The notes under the pieces are model-generated. The model was not told the origin of the DNA and ran no database searches. It saw only the letters and a program-made list of their open reading frames with translations. The translations under genes and the position numbers were made by a program. From positions 1-64,000 of the forward strand of contig JAHAYJ010000093.1 of NCBI GenBank assembly GCA_018384375.1: DNA of 64,000 nt, read 5' to 3'. Origin of the DNA: Lachnospiraceae bacterium (GTDB lineage Bacteria > Bacillota > Clostridia > Lachnospirales > Lachnospiraceae). Below, piece by piece: positions 18,665 to 28,014 of this stretch. How positions within the stretch are numbered: position 1 is the stretch's first letter; every line of letters starts with the position of its first letter.

Positions 18665-19561
18665 CTATCTGCTGTTGGGATCAAGTGCATCCCGCAGTGC
18701 GTCTCCGATAAAGTTGATTGCCATGACCAGAATCACGATCAAAAGTCCCGCCGGAATCCATAGCCAGGGCTGTTTGGTAAGAACGGTAAGAGACTGGGCA
18801 CCGTTAAGCATATTACCAAGACTTGCAGTGGGAGGCTGTACTCCCAGTCCAAGGAAGCTTAGTGCCGCCTCATCCAGCATGGAAAGTGCCAGCACCGAGG
18901 TTGCATATACCAGAATAGGTGCAACCGTATTCGGCAGAATCTCTGAAAATAAAATATGTCTAAGCGGCATCCCTGCCACAATATTTCCCTTAATAAAATT
19001 TGTTTCCCGAAGGTTCAGCACATTTCCGCGGACCAGCCTTGCAATTCCGGGCCAGTCTACAAATCCCAGAATCAAAATAATGTTCCATAGCCCCGGCTTA
19101 AAAATTGCTGCAGCCACCAGTACCAGCAGGATATAGGGAAAGGACATAACCATATCCGTGAAGCGCATAATGATCATATCTGCCACCCCACCAAAGTATC
19201 CGGCAATCAGTCCCAGAACCACACCCACCACGGTTGAGATCAATGTTGCCATAATTCCCACCAGCAGGGAGATGCGCATTGCATAAAGAAGCCGGCTGAA
19301 CACATCCCTTCCGATCTGATCCGTTCCCAGCCAGAACTCTCTGCTCGGTGCTCCGCTGAAAGGACCTACAATTGCATCCGGTTCATACGGGGCAATGATA
19401 GGAGCAAGAAGAGCTGCTCCTCCCAGAACGATCACAACGATCATACTGATCAGTGCCAGCTTATGCCGGCGAAATCGCCGGAAAACCGTCTGAAAATAGC
19501 TTTCGCTTGCAATATCTTTATTTATTTTCACGTTCTGTTCTGTCTGTTTTACTTTTCCCAT
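18665..19561 (-). CDS. dppC: Dipeptide/oligopeptide ABC permease, DppC type
   Basis: Second membrane subunit of the importer, 298 residues from the chosen start. It has a long cytoplasmic N-terminus, a first membrane helix (LALISMIVVIVLGGAALLAP), the OppC-type motif FWLGTDQIGRDVFSRLLYA, and the inner-membrane EAA-like loop DEAALSFLGLGVQPPTASLG. I use the ATG at 19561 because AGGAGA lies 7 bases upstream; a longer frame would begin with TTG inside the dppB stop region. dppB ends 10 bp upstream and the M20 gene begins 12 bp downstream, so the three are co-transcribed. Confidence 0.93.
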   Translation of the reverse strand: MGKVKQTEQNVKINKDIASESYFQTVFRRFRRHKLALISMIVVIVLGGAALLAPIIAPYEPDAIVGPFSGAPSREFWLGTDQIGRDVFSRLLYAMRISLLVGIMATLISTVVGVVLGLIAGYFGGVADMIIMRFTDMVMSFPYILLVLVAAAIFKPGLWNIILILGFVDWPGIARLVRGNVLNLRETNFIKGNIVAGMPLRHILFSEILPNTVAPILVYATSVLALSMLDEAALSFLGLGVQPPTASLGNMLNGAQSLTVLTKQPWLWIPAGLLIVILVMAINFIGDALRDALDPNSR

Positions 19562-19571
19562 TCCGCTTCTC

Positions 19572-20519
19572 CTAGTCAAGCTGTATCGTAGGATCTACCA
19601 GTGCATACAGAATATCCGTAATCAGATTTGCCGCCAACACTACCACCGCCGACAGAAGGCACACTCCCATGATGACCGGATAGTCTCTGCTGGTAATCGC
19701 ACTCATGGTCATCAGCCCAAGTCCCGGCCAGGAAAACACCTGCTCAATGATCACAGCACCACCAAAAAGTACGGGAATTTCCATCCCGATCACAGTTACG
19801 ATGGGGACCAGTGCATTCCGGAGTGCATGCTTATTGATCACCTTGAAATGTCCGATTCCCTTGGCACGGGCTGTGCGCAGGTAATCCTGTTGCAGAATTT
19901 CAAGCACTGCACTTCGGATATACCTGATGTTGCTTCCTGCCATAGAAGTAGATAGTACAATCACAGGCATGATCATATGCTTCAGTACATCCAGAAAGCC
20001 TCCTCCTGTTCCGAGCGTGGTCATCCCACTTGACGGAAGCCATCCAAGCTTGACGGTAAAAATATAGATCAAAAGCAATGACAGGAAAAAGCCCGGTATA
20101 CTGCTTCCCAAAAATGAAAATGTAACTACTGCATAGTCACCCTTGGTGTACTGATGGATTGCGCTGTAAATTCCTGCCGGAACTGCCATGAGAAGGCTTA
20201 CCAGAAGGGACACTCCCATCAGAAGAAGCGTTGGTCCCAAATGACTGCTGATCATTTCACTCACCGGCTGATAGGACTTGATGGAATAACCCATATTCCC
20301 GTGAAGAAGCTGCCCAAGCCACACAAAATACTGTACATAAAAAGGCTTATCCAACCCTAATGCTATTTTCTTTGCTTCCACTGCTGCCTCGGAAACCCTG
20401 GGCCCCTGCAGCATCTCCAGAGGGCTCCCCGCCATACACATAATCGCGTAATCAATGATCGTAATGCCGATCAGTACAGGAATCGCAATGAGAATCCTTT
20501 TTACGATATACTTACCCAA
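19572..20519 (-). CDS. dppB: Dipeptide/oligopeptide ABC permease, DppB type
   Basis: First membrane subunit of the importer, 315 residues. It has the classic N-terminus MGKYIVKRILIAIPVLIGIT, a periplasmic-side loop containing GLDKPFYVQYFVWLGQLLHG, and the permease loop DYLRTARAKGIGHFKVINKH near residue 215, where it docks with the ATPases. Six membrane segments are expected. The start overlaps the end of the dppF-type ATPase by 8 bp, which points to translational coupling. Confidence 0.94.
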   Translation of the reverse strand: MGKYIVKRILIAIPVLIGITIIDYAIMCMAGSPLEMLQGPRVSEAAVEAKKIALGLDKPFYVQYFVWLGQLLHGNMGYSIKSYQPVSEMISSHLGPTLLLMGVSLLVSLLMAVPAGIYSAIHQYTKGDYAVVTFSFLGSSIPGFFLSLLLIYIFTVKLGWLPSSGMTTLGTGGGFLDVLKHMIMPVIVLSTSMAGSNIRYIRSAVLEILQQDYLRTARAKGIGHFKVINKHALRNALVPIVTVIGMEIPVLFGGAVIIEQVFSWPGLGLMTMSAITSRDYPVIMGVCLLSAVVVLAANLITDILYALVDPTIQLD

Positions 20520-21528
20520 TCTCCTGCACCTCCTTACTTTGCATCACAATCGGACAGGCCGTATAGTGTCCTGAGCCTGCACTTGTCTCTGATAACCCCG
20601 GTTCCTTCTGAGAACAGATGGTTGTCGCATACGGGCATCTCGGATGAAAACGACATCCTGACGGCGGATTGACACTGTTCCCGATTTCTCCCTGAAGAAG
20701 AGTCTTCTCTTTCTGCTTTTCCTCCGGGTCCGGCACCGGTACCGCATTTAGCAATGCTTTGGTATAAGGATGAACCGGATTTCGAAAAATTTCCTTTGCT
20801 TCTCCCATTTCCACAATTTTTCCAAGGTACATTACCGCAATTCGATCACTTACATAATTTACTGCTCCAAGTCCATGCCCGACAAACAGAAGGGTAAGCG
20901 CAAGCTCCTGCTGCAGTTCCTTAAGAAGATTCAATATCTGCGCCTGTATGGACACATCCAGAGCACTTACCGGCTCATCACAGACAATAAACTTCGGGTT
21001 AAGGGAAAGTGCCTTGGCAATTCCGATCCGTTGTCTCTGTCCGCCCGAAAATTCATGTGGGTATCTTCCCAGAACATTTCGGGAAAGTCCTACCATATCC
21101 AGAATTTGTAAGATATCTTTCTCCACCGTTTCTCTTGTAGATATCTTGTGATATAGCATTGGCTGCGCTAAAATTTCATAAATATGCTTTCTGGGATTTA
21201 AGGAAGAATAGGGATCCTGGAACACCATTTGCAGTTGGGTTCTGATATCCCGCAATTCCCTCTTTTTCAGTTTTGAGAGATCCCTTCCGCGATAAGCTAT
21301 CGTTCCTTCCGTGGGATTTTCCAATCCGACCAGCTGTCTGCCGATGGTGGATTTTCCACAGCCGGACTCTCCTACCAGTCCCAGCGTTTCGCCTTCCAAA
21401 ATGGAAAAGCTTACACCGTCAACCGCCTTTACATAGCCCGTCGTGCGGCTGATGATCCCTCCCTTGATAGGATAATATTTTTTCAGATTTTCCACTTGAA
21501 TGAGTGGGGGATTCTGCTGTCTGCTCAT
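20512..21528 (-). CDS. dppF: Oligopeptide ABC importer ATPase, DppF/OppF type
   Basis: ATPase of 338 residues, with the start set at 21528 where ATGA overlaps the dppD stop and GAAGGGGG precedes it. A longer frame into dppD is unsupported. Walker [10 protein letters not shown], the signature FSGGQRQRIGIA and Walker B FIVCDEPVSALD are present. The C-terminal oligo_HPY region CRFHPRCPYATTIC carries the cysteine cluster now known to bind an iron-sulfur centre in some homologues; binding here is inference. The H-loop region reads FVGHGLGAVNYV, with GHG where most family members have SHD; this is a mild deviation worth noting, although the histidine itself is kept. Confidence 0.93.
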   Translation of the reverse strand: MSRQQNPPLIQVENLKKYYPIKGGIISRTTGYVKAVDGVSFSILEGETLGLVGESGCGKSTIGRQLVGLENPTEGTIAYRGRDLSKLKKRELRDIRTQLQMVFQDPYSSLNPRKHIYEILAQPMLYHKISTRETVEKDILQILDMVGLSRNVLGRYPHEFSGGQRQRIGIAKALSLNPKFIVCDEPVSALDVSIQAQILNLLKELQQELALTLLFVGHGLGAVNYVSDRIAVMYLGKIVEMGEAKEIFRNPVHPYTKALLNAVPVPDPEEKQKEKTLLQGEIGNSVNPPSGCRFHPRCPYATTICSQKEPGLSETSAGSGHYTACPIVMQSKEVQEIG

Positions 21529-22505
21529 GACGGAATACCCCCTTCCTTGCTCACAATACATTTGGCAGTATGCGCTTCCGCAAATTGATAGTCCTCCTGG
21601 GGCTGATCGCATTCCGGTCTGCGGAATCTACAGCGATCTGCAAAGCGACAGCCTCTGATATTGTCATAGCTTTCCGGCACAATTCCGGGAATTGACAGAA
21701 GCCTGCGCTCTGCGGAATCCCTGATCGTCGGTACAGTATTGAGAAGTGCCTGTGTGTACGGATGCTTTGGACTGCGAAACAGCTCCATTGCAGGTGCTTC
21801 TTCTATGATCTGTCCCGCATACATGACAAGTACCCGGTCCGCCATATTAGCGACCAGTCCGATATCATGTGTGATCAGGATCATTGCCATACCTGTTTCT
21901 TTTTGAAGCTGTGAAAGGAGCTCCATAATTTGTGCCTGTATTGTCACATCAAGGGCTGTAGTCGGCTCATCCGCAATCAAAAGTCTCGGATTACAGGAAA
22001 GAGCCATGGCAATCATTACTCTCTGACGCATTCCCCCGGAAAGTGTATGCGGATACTTTTTCATCACCCCATGAGCATCCGGCATACCTACTTTTTCAAG
22101 CAGATTTTCCGCACGCTTCTTTGCATCCTCTTTGGATAAATGCATATGAGTCCTGATGCTCTCCGTAATCTGATTCCCCACCGTAAAAACAGGATTTAAG
22201 GAGGTAAGCGGATCCTGAAAAATCATGGTAATCTGATCACCCCGAATCTCATCCAGTTCTTTTTCTGTCATGGAAAGAAGATTCTTATCGTCAAACAGGA
22301 CAGAGCCGTCAACGACGGCCCCGCCCCTTCCTAATAATCCCATTATTGACAGTGATGTCACACTTTTCCCACATCCGGACTCCCCTACCAGACAGACAAC
22401 CTCTCCTTCATCCACATGAAAACTGACGTGATCTACGCTGATTGTCTTTCCGTAATCACCGGTAAAGCCTGTGGTTAATCCTTTCACTTCCAGTAAATGC
22501 GACAT
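21525..22505 (-). CDS. dppD: Oligopeptide ABC importer ATPase, DppD/OppD type
   Basis: ATPase of 326 residues and partner of the next ATPase. Walker [11 protein letters not shown]-loop [12 protein letters not shown], signature [12 protein letters not shown], Walker [13 protein letters not shown] and H-loop LITHDIGL are all intact. The C-terminal oligo_HPY segment [14 protein letters not shown] has the family cysteine pattern. It follows the binding-protein gene by 31 bp and overlaps the dppF start by 4 bp. Both ATPases look catalytically competent at Walker A and B. Confidence 0.94.
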   Translation of the reverse strand: MSHLLEVKGLTTGFTGDYGKTISVDHVSFHVDEGEVVCLVGESGCGKSVTSLSIMGLLGRGGAVVDGSVLFDDKNLLSMTEKELDEIRGDQITMIFQDPLTSLNPVFTVGNQITESIRTHMHLSKEDAKKRAENLLEKVGMPDAHGVMKKYPHTLSGGMRQRVMIAMALSCNPRLLIADEPTTALDVTIQAQIMELLSQLQKETGMAMILITHDIGLVANMADRVLVMYAGQIIEEAPAMELFRSPKHPYTQALLNTVPTIRDSAERRLLSIPGIVPESYDNIRGCRFADRCRFRRPECDQPQEDYQFAEAHTAKCIVSKEGGIPS

Positions 22506-22536
22506 AGCTTTTCCTCACTGTTTATTTTAATACTCG

Positions 22537-24225
22537 TTACTGAACGATCTCCCAATTCTGTACATTGTTAAAGAAACCATAAACACTGGGCTTAGCACCA
22601 CTTAAGCGCTTGTTTACTGCCCCCTGTGCACTGATAATGTATACAGAGAACATGGGAACGTCCTCCTGTACCTTTTTGTCTACAACAGAATACAGCTCTT
22701 TGATCTCCTCAACATCACTTGTCTGCTGTGTACCTTCCAGTGCTGCATTAATCTCATCACTGCTGTAACCGGTCCAACTGTCTTCGCCACTAAGGAGCCA
22801 GCTTACATCGGGGTAAGGATCCACCGGTGCATAGGTGTATTGAACTGCCATAATATCATATTCATCTGTCCCTGCTTTGGTCATCAGTGTTGCCAGATCT
22901 ACGGTCTGAACTTCTACGTTGATACCCACCTGTGCCCACAGCGCTACCAGAACCTGTGCACCATTCACAAAGGTCGAGTCACCGGAATTCACAAAAAACT
23001 TAAGGGTCTTGGAACCGTCCCAGCCTGCCTCGGCAAGCAATTCCTTTGCCTTTTCAGGATCATAGGAAAACGGTGTAATACTGTCATCATAGAACGGACT
23101 TGCTGAGGAAAGGAATCCGTCGACCACCTCTCCGTGTCCCTTCAAAAGCTGATCTACCAGTTGCTGTCTGTCAATAGCATACAAAAGTGCCTGACGTACC
23201 CTGGCATCCGGAATGTTTTTGGTCTGGATAAATGCTGACTGATTGGTAATCGGTGAGCCATATACTACCTCTACATTCTCAAGTGCTTCAATACTCTCGT
23301 AATCCTCTTGAGGAATTGCCGTCATGGTATGATGGGTAATATCAATTTCACCTGACTGAAGACCGGAATAAATCTGGCTGGCATCTACAATCTTAAAGTT
23401 CAGCTTTTCAATCTTGGGTGCTCCCTTCCAGTAATCAGCATTCGCCTCATAGGAAATATAGTGATCATTATCATAATCCTTAAGGAAATAAGGTCCACTA
23501 ATGACATCCGGATGATTGAACCAGTCTGCAGTGGTCAGCTCTTCCTCACTGAACTGCTCAATTACATGCTTGGGCATGATGTGCAGATATCTTGCATAGG
23601 TATTCTGGAAAGTAGTCAATGCCATCGGGTATTTGGACGTAAATTGAACAATCTTATCATCAATCACCTGAATACCATCAATCCCGGTTGCACCCTTTTC
23701 CACAAAGCCATCATCACCGACACCTTCAAATGCATAGAGCATTAATGTTGTATTATTGACAACCGGACTTGCAAGACGCAGCACCGTATATGCTACATCC
23801 TCTGCCGTAACCGGTTTGCCGTCTGACCAGGTTGCCTCATCATCAATATGCACCAAAAAGTTAATATTATCCTCAGTGGTAACAGAATCCGCCAGCATTC
23901 CCTGGAAATTAAGATCCTGATCAAGCTCCATCAAAGGTAAAAAGATCAAATCCAGCGCATACTTATTAATCTCCGTCTGGTCAATTGTAAAAGGATTTAC
24001 ACCTCCCAGGGAATCTGTAACTCCAATGTTTACAATGCTCTCGCCTGTACTTTCTGATGCAGATGCATCACTTGCAACAGTGTCACCTGCTGCCGTATCT
24101 GCTGAAGCCACATCTCCCGCTCCGGAAGACTTTTCCTCCGAGTTGCCTGATGAGCATCCGACCATTGCAAATACAAGGGCAGCGGTCAGCACAAGGCTCA
24201 GCATATTTCTTACTGCTTTTTTCAT
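22537..24225 (-). CDS. Extracellular peptide-binding lipoprotein (SBP family 5)
   Basis: Solute-binding protein of 562 residues for the dpp-type importer, anchored outside the membrane. The start at 24225 follows AGGAGGAG; an upstream in-frame ATG overlaps that ribosome site and is unlikely. The signal peptide ends in a lipobox-like MVGC, followed by a Ser/Gly/Ala/Asp-rich tether (~45 residues). The SBP_bac_5 core starts at INIGVTDSLGGVNPFT and includes ATWSDGKPVTAEDVAYT and DARVRQALLYAIDRQQLV. It is the first gene of a six-gene operon: binding protein, dppD, dppF, dppB, dppC, M20 hydrolase. Ligand unknown; peptides are likely from context. Confidence 0.94.
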   Translation of the reverse strand: MKKAVRNMLSLVLTAALVFAMVGCSSGNSEEKSSGAGDVASADTAAGDTVASDASASESTGESIVNIGVTDSLGGVNPFTIDQTEINKYALDLIFLPLMELDQDLNFQGMLADSVTTEDNINFLVHIDDEATWSDGKPVTAEDVAYTVLRLASPVVNNTTLMLYAFEGVGDDGFVEKGATGIDGIQVIDDKIVQFTSKYPMALTTFQNTYARYLHIMPKHVIEQFSEEELTTADWFNHPDVISGPYFLKDYDNDHYISYEANADYWKGAPKIEKLNFKIVDASQIYSGLQSGEIDITHHTMTAIPQEDYESIEALENVEVVYGSPITNQSAFIQTKNIPDARVRQALLYAIDRQQLVDQLLKGHGEVVDGFLSSASPFYDDSITPFSYDPEKAKELLAEAGWDGSKTLKFFVNSGDSTFVNGAQVLVALWAQVGINVEVQTVDLATLMTKAGTDEYDIMAVQYTYAPVDPYPDVSWLLSGEDSWTGYSSDEINAALEGTQQTSDVEEIKELYSVVDKKVQEDVPMFSVYIISAQGAVNKRLSGAKPSVYGFFNNVQNWEIVQ

Positions 24226-24281
24226 AATTCTCCTCCTCATTTAAGAGATATGCGATATTCATTGATATAAATAGTCAGTTA

Positions 24282-24310
24282 ATTGTACTGTTACCGTTTT
24301 AAAATGTCAA
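24282..24310 (-). promoter_or_regulatory. Promoter of the peptide-importer operon
   Basis: TTGACA at 24310-24305, a 17-bp spacer, TACAAT at 24287-24282, about 57 bp before the binding-protein start. It lies between cysK and the operon. Confidence 0.8.
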
Positions 24311-24329
24311 TATTTATCTAAACAAAAAA

Positions 24330-25268
24330 TTAATTATTACTAAACAGAGGTGTTGATAAGTAACGGTCACCGGAATCGGGAAGCAGAGCCACGATCGTCT
24401 TTCCTGCATTCTCCGGTCTCTTAGCCAGAATTGTTGCTGCCTTCAATGCAGCACCTGATGAAATACCTACCAGGATTCCTTCGTTTACCGCAAAAGCCTT
24501 ACCCTCTGCAAAAGCATCTTCATTCTCAATCGCAATGACCTCATCATATACCTTTGTGTTCAGAACGTCTGGAACAAAACCTGCACCGATTCCCTGAATC
24601 TTATGTGCACCTGCAGTTCCCTTAGAAAGTACCGGGCTGGTCGCAGGCTCTACTGCCACAACCTTCACATTGGGATTCTGGGATTTTAAATACTCGCCTA
24701 CACCCGTTACGGTTCCACCGGTACCCACACCGGCTACAAAGATGTCAACCTTTCCGTCTGTCTGTTCCCATATCTCAGGACCGGTTGTACTTCTGTGTGC
24801 CTTCGGATTAGCCGCATTTACAAACTGGCCAAGAATCACTGCACCAGGAATGGAATCCTTCAGTTCCTGAGCCTTCGCAATTGCGCCCTTCATTCCCTTT
24901 GCACCTTCCGTCAGTACCAGTTCTGCACCATAAGCTGCAAGCAGATTTCTTCTTTCAACGCTCATGGTATCAGGAAGTGTAAGAATTGCTCTGTACCCCT
25001 TGGCAGCTGCTACCATTGCAAGCCCGATACCGGTATTTCCGGAAGTTGGCTCAATAATGGTTGCCCCCGGCTTCAGAATTCCTTTTTCCTCTGCATCTTC
25101 AATCATGGAAAGAGCAATACGATCCTTTACAGATCCCGCCGGATTCAGATACTCCAGTTTTGCCAGAATGGTTGCTCCTTCTGCCTGTGCATGCTTTGCA
25201 TAACGGCTTGCCTTTAAAATAGGTGTTCCGCCAATCAGTTCCAATACATTTTCTTTAATCTCGCTCAT
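24330..25268 (-). CDS. cysK: Cysteine synthase (O-acetylserine sulfhydrylase)
   Basis: PLP enzyme of 312 residues that makes cysteine from O-acetylserine and sulfide. The PLP lysine lies in NPAGSVKDRIALSMI, the substrate loop is PTSGNTGIGLAMVAA, and the phosphate-binding loop is GTGGTVTGVGEYL. Length and motifs are standard for CysK. It has its own consensus promoter and the ribosome site TAGGAGG. It lies downstream of malY- and metB-like genes on the same strand, separated from them by 137 bp, so it can be regulated separately within a sulfur amino acid cluster. Confidence 0.97.
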   Translation of the reverse strand: MSEIKENVLELIGGTPILKASRYAKHAQAEGATILAKLEYLNPAGSVKDRIALSMIEDAEEKGILKPGATIIEPTSGNTGIGLAMVAAAKGYRAILTLPDTMSVERRNLLAAYGAELVLTEGAKGMKGAIAKAQELKDSIPGAVILGQFVNAANPKAHRSTTGPEIWEQTDGKVDIFVAGVGTGGTVTGVGEYLKSQNPNVKVVAVEPATSPVLSKGTAGAHKIQGIGAGFVPDVLNTKVYDEVIAIENEDAFAEGKAFAVNEGILVGISSGAALKAATILAKRPENAGKTIVALLPDSGDRYLSTPLFSNN

Positions 25269-25351
25269 TTTCTTTTCCTCCTAATTTTTCATTGTTTTAC
25301 TTTACGGTTTTGTTTAATTCATACTTTTTCAGTAGGTAATGTATGTTTTAT

Positions 25352-25380
25352 ATTATACGTTCCTTTTCTTCTATTGTCAA
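25352..25380 (-). promoter_or_regulatory. Consensus sigma-A promoter of cysK
   Basis: TTGACA at 25380-25375, a 17-bp spacer, TATAAT at 25357-25352. Just downstream the leader holds CATAC...GTATG, a weak dyad around ACCTACTGAAAAA that could be an operator for a cysteine-responsive regulator; this is speculative. Confidence 0.85.
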
Positions 25381-25405
25381 ACACTTTTTATAAATTTGAC
25401 AGCAT

Positions 25406-26590
25406 CTATAGTGAAAGAACTGCCTCTTCCAGTTTATTCAGCGCTTTTTCCAGGATTTCTCTGGGACATGCTGCGTTAATTCTCTGAAATCCTTTTCCGG
25501 CATCCCCGAAAATAGCTCCGCTGTCGAGCCACAACCCTGCCTTTTTAATAATCAGATCCTCCAGAGCTGTATCAGATAAATGAAGTTCTCTGAAATCAAG
25601 CCAGAGTAAATAGGTTCCTTCCGGTTTCAGTAACTTGACACCGGGAATATTCTCCTCCAGATACTTTCCGACATATTCAATGTTTTCCTTAATATAACTG
25701 CATACACCGTCATACCATTCCCTGCCGTCCCGGTAGGCTGCTTCACATGCAACGATTCCCACTGCATTCAACTGGCTGTAGCCGCTGGCGTCCAGCTGTC
25801 TTTTAAACTGATGGCGCAATCTCGTATTCGGGATAAAGATATTTGATACCTGAAGTCCTGCAATATTAAAGGTCTTGCTTGGTGCTGTACAGGTAACAGA
25901 TATTTCCCGGTATTCTTCCTTCAGATCCGCAAATACCTGGTGCTTTCCTTTCCATACAAAATCAGAATGGATTTCGTCGCTGACCACAATGACATTATGG
26001 CGGTAGCAGATATCCCCCAATCTCTCAAGCTCCTCTCTCTCCCATACTCTTCCCACCGGATTGTGAGGATTACAAAGGAAAAACAACTTTACATTCTCAT
26101 TGACTACTTTTTCCTCAAAGTCCTCAAAATCAATATGATATCTTCCATCCTCTCCCAGAGTCAGTGTGTTGTCCACAACCTTCCTCTTATTATCCAGTAT
26201 GACGCCGCTGAATGGATAATAAACCGGCTTTTGAATCAACACTCCATCACCTACATTGGTAAATGCCTTTACCGCCATAGCAAGTGCAAATACAACTCCC
26301 GGTGTCTTTACAAGCCATTGCGGCTGCACAACCCAGCCATGCTGTTGTTTCAGCCAGGAACTGACTGCCTCAAAATAATCCTTTCCCGCTTCACTATAAC
26401 CATAGATTCCATGTCTCACCTGCTTTTCTATCGCATCCTGAATATAGGAAGATATCTGAAAATCCATATCTGCCACCCATAGAGGAAGGATATCCGCCGG
26501 CATTCCTCTTGCAACCCTGAAATCATATTTCAGACAATTTGTATGATCTCTTTCTATCACTTTACTAAAATCAAGATTTCTCTCTGCCAT
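25406..26590 (-). CDS. MalY/PatB family PLP C-S lyase (cystathionine beta-lyase type)
   Basis: Fold-type I PLP enzyme of 394 residues of the MalY/PatB group, which typically cleaves cystathionine or cysteine S-conjugates to homocysteine or a thiol, pyruvate and ammonia. Characteristic stretches are ILPLWVADMDF, FFLCNPHNPVGRVW, VSDEIHSDFVWKG and the PLP-lysine region APSKTFNIAGLQ. It begins 17 bp after the metB-like gene and is co-transcribed with it. Together they can interconvert cysteine and homocysteine. It could alternatively act as a plain aminotransferase, but the PatB hallmarks make a lyase more likely. Confidence 0.9.
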   Translation of the reverse strand: MAERNLDFSKVIERDHTNCLKYDFRVARGMPADILPLWVADMDFQISSYIQDAIEKQVRHGIYGYSEAGKDYFEAVSSWLKQQHGWVVQPQWLVKTPGVVFALAMAVKAFTNVGDGVLIQKPVYYPFSGVILDNKRKVVDNTLTLGEDGRYHIDFEDFEEKVVNENVKLFFLCNPHNPVGRVWEREELERLGDICYRHNVIVVSDEIHSDFVWKGKHQVFADLKEEYREISVTCTAPSKTFNIAGLQVSNIFIPNTRLRHQFKRQLDASGYSQLNAVGIVACEAAYRDGREWYDGVCSYIKENIEYVGKYLEENIPGVKLLKPEGTYLLWLDFRELHLSDTALEDLIIKKAGLWLDSGAIFGDAGKGFQRINAACPREILEKALNKLEEAVLSL

Positions 26591-26607
26591 CTGTTTTTCC
26601 CTTTCCG

Positions 26608-27756
26608 TTAAGCTGTCTCAAATGCCTGCTCTAAATCCTTTAATAAATCCTCTGCTCCCTCAATTCCTGTGGAAATTCGAAGAATTCGATCTGTAATTCC
26701 AATTTTCTCCCGCTCCTCCTGGGGAACATCTGCATGAGTCTGAGTAGCAGGATAGGTGATCAATGTTTCCGTCCCTCCCAGACTCTCCGCAAACTGGATC
26801 AGCTTTACTCTGCTCAGAATTGATCTTGCAAGTGCACTGCTCTCCACCTCAAAAGTAATCATTGCTCCAAAGCCTCTGCTCTGCTTTTTCATCAGTTCAT
26901 GCCCCGGATGACTTGCAAGACCCGGATAAATTACCCTTGTGACCTGCTTTTTCCCTTCCAGCCAGTTTGCAAGTTTCATTGCATTCTCCTGTGCCTTTTC
27001 CATGCGGAGTGCCAATGTCTTAATTCCCCTAAGCACCAGCCAGCTGTCAAAGGGAGCCAGACAGGCGCCGGTGGTCTTAAAGATAAATCTGAGCTTTTCT
27101 GCAAGTTCCTGATCTGCCGTCACGGTAAAGCCTGCAATCACATCATTGTGTCCATTCAGATATTTTGTACCGCTGTGAACAACAATGTCTGCGCCAAGCT
27201 CAAGCGGATTTTGAAAATAAGGTGACATAAAGGTGTTGTCAACGATCAGAAGAAGATGATGTGCTTTGGCAATTTCACTGAGCTTTCTTATATCTGTCAC
27301 ATGCATCATGGGATTGGTAGGGGTTTCTATATAAATCGCTTTTGTATTCTCTGTAAGGTATTGCTGTACATCCTCGCTGCTCAAATCTGCTCGTGAAAAA
27401 GTAATTCCGTTCTTTTCACTGATCTTCTGGAAAAGTCTTACACTTCCGCCATATAGATCCGCATCTGCAATCACATGATCCCCCGGACGAAACAGCTCCA
27501 TCACTGCTGCAATCGCTGACATCCCACTGGAGAAGGCTATCGCGTCAATTCCTTTTTCCAGGGAGGCTACCGTTTTCTCCAGCTGCTCCCTGGTAGGGTT
27601 CTGTAATCTGGAATAATCATAGCCTGTGCTTTCTCCCACTCCCCTGTGTGCAAACGTTGCTGTCTGGTAAATGGGAAAGCTGATTGCCCCATATGCCTTT
27701 TCAATGTTATCGGAAGCCTCCTGATGAAGACATTTCGTCTCAACTGTATATGCCAT
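26608..27756 (-). CDS. Cystathionine gamma-synthase/gamma-lyase family enzyme
   Basis: Trans-sulfuration PLP enzyme of 382 residues (Cys/Met metabolism family). Diagnostic parts are YDYSRLQNPTREQLE, the PLP-stacking tyrosine region DLYGGSVRLF, the PLP lysine in SGTKYLNGHNDVIAG and the C-terminal SLGGTETLITYPATQTHAD. Sequence alone does not separate cystathionine gamma-synthase (MetB/MetI) from gamma-lyase (MccB). The neighbouring beta-lyase-like gene favours the forward route cysteine to homocysteine, while the nearby CysK would also fit cysteine recycling. It is first in a two-gene transcript and has ribosome site AAGGAGGAG. Confidence 0.9.
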   Translation of the reverse strand: MAYTVETKCLHQEASDNIEKAYGAISFPIYQTATFAHRGVGESTGYDYSRLQNPTREQLEKTVASLEKGIDAIAFSSGMSAIAAVMELFRPGDHVIADADLYGGSVRLFQKISEKNGITFSRADLSSEDVQQYLTENTKAIYIETPTNPMMHVTDIRKLSEIAKAHHLLLIVDNTFMSPYFQNPLELGADIVVHSGTKYLNGHNDVIAGFTVTADQELAEKLRFIFKTTGACLAPFDSWLVLRGIKTLALRMEKAQENAMKLANWLEGKKQVTRVIYPGLASHPGHELMKKQSRGFGAMITFEVESSALARSILSRVKLIQFAESLGGTETLITYPATQTHADVPQEEREKIGITDRILRISTGIEGAEDLLKDLEQAFETA

Positions 27757-27828
27757 AGCTTTTTCTCCTCCTTTTTCTTCTGTTATGATCGTCTTTTCTG
27801 CTTATTATTTTCTGTCTCTATGCCCTTA

Positions 27829-27837
27829 AGTATAGCA
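27829..27837 (-). promoter_or_regulatory. Extended -10 promoter for the metB-like gene
   Basis: TGCTATACT on the minus strand (27837-27829) is an extended -10 box with only a weak -35, about 75 bp before the metB-like start. Confidence 0.5.
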
Positions 27838-27918
27838 ATGACTGATCAAAAGGTGTTAATATGAAAAAGATACCACTGGTTATAGACAATTCCTATAGCA
27901 GGCTCTACTTCTACTATC

Positions 27919-27948
27919 TTGACAAATAGCTATGCAGGGGAGTATATT
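27919..27948 (+). promoter_or_regulatory. Promoter of the C39-like gene
   Basis: TTGACA at 27919-27924, an 18-bp spacer and TATATT at 27943-27948. It supports the downstream ATG at 28015 rather than an upstream TTG start that overlaps the promoter itself. Confidence 0.65.
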
Positions 27949-28014
27949 ACAATCACTTTGCATGCTTTCGGCCGCATACACCTGGGGTATTTACACAATG
28001 GGGATGATTACGAA

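Noticed and set aside
25330-25350. Dyad CATAC...GTATG downstream of the cysK promoter as an operator
   Set aside because: Short, with weak symmetry; mentioned only as a possibility because no matching known regulator site could be confirmed by eye.
27861-27929. Plus-strand 22-codon frame (starts MKKIPLVIDN) ahead of the C39-like gene
   Set aside because: Ribosome site is only moderate (AAAGGTG) and its end overlaps the TTGACA box of the C39-like gene promoter; could be a leader, but nothing further supports it.
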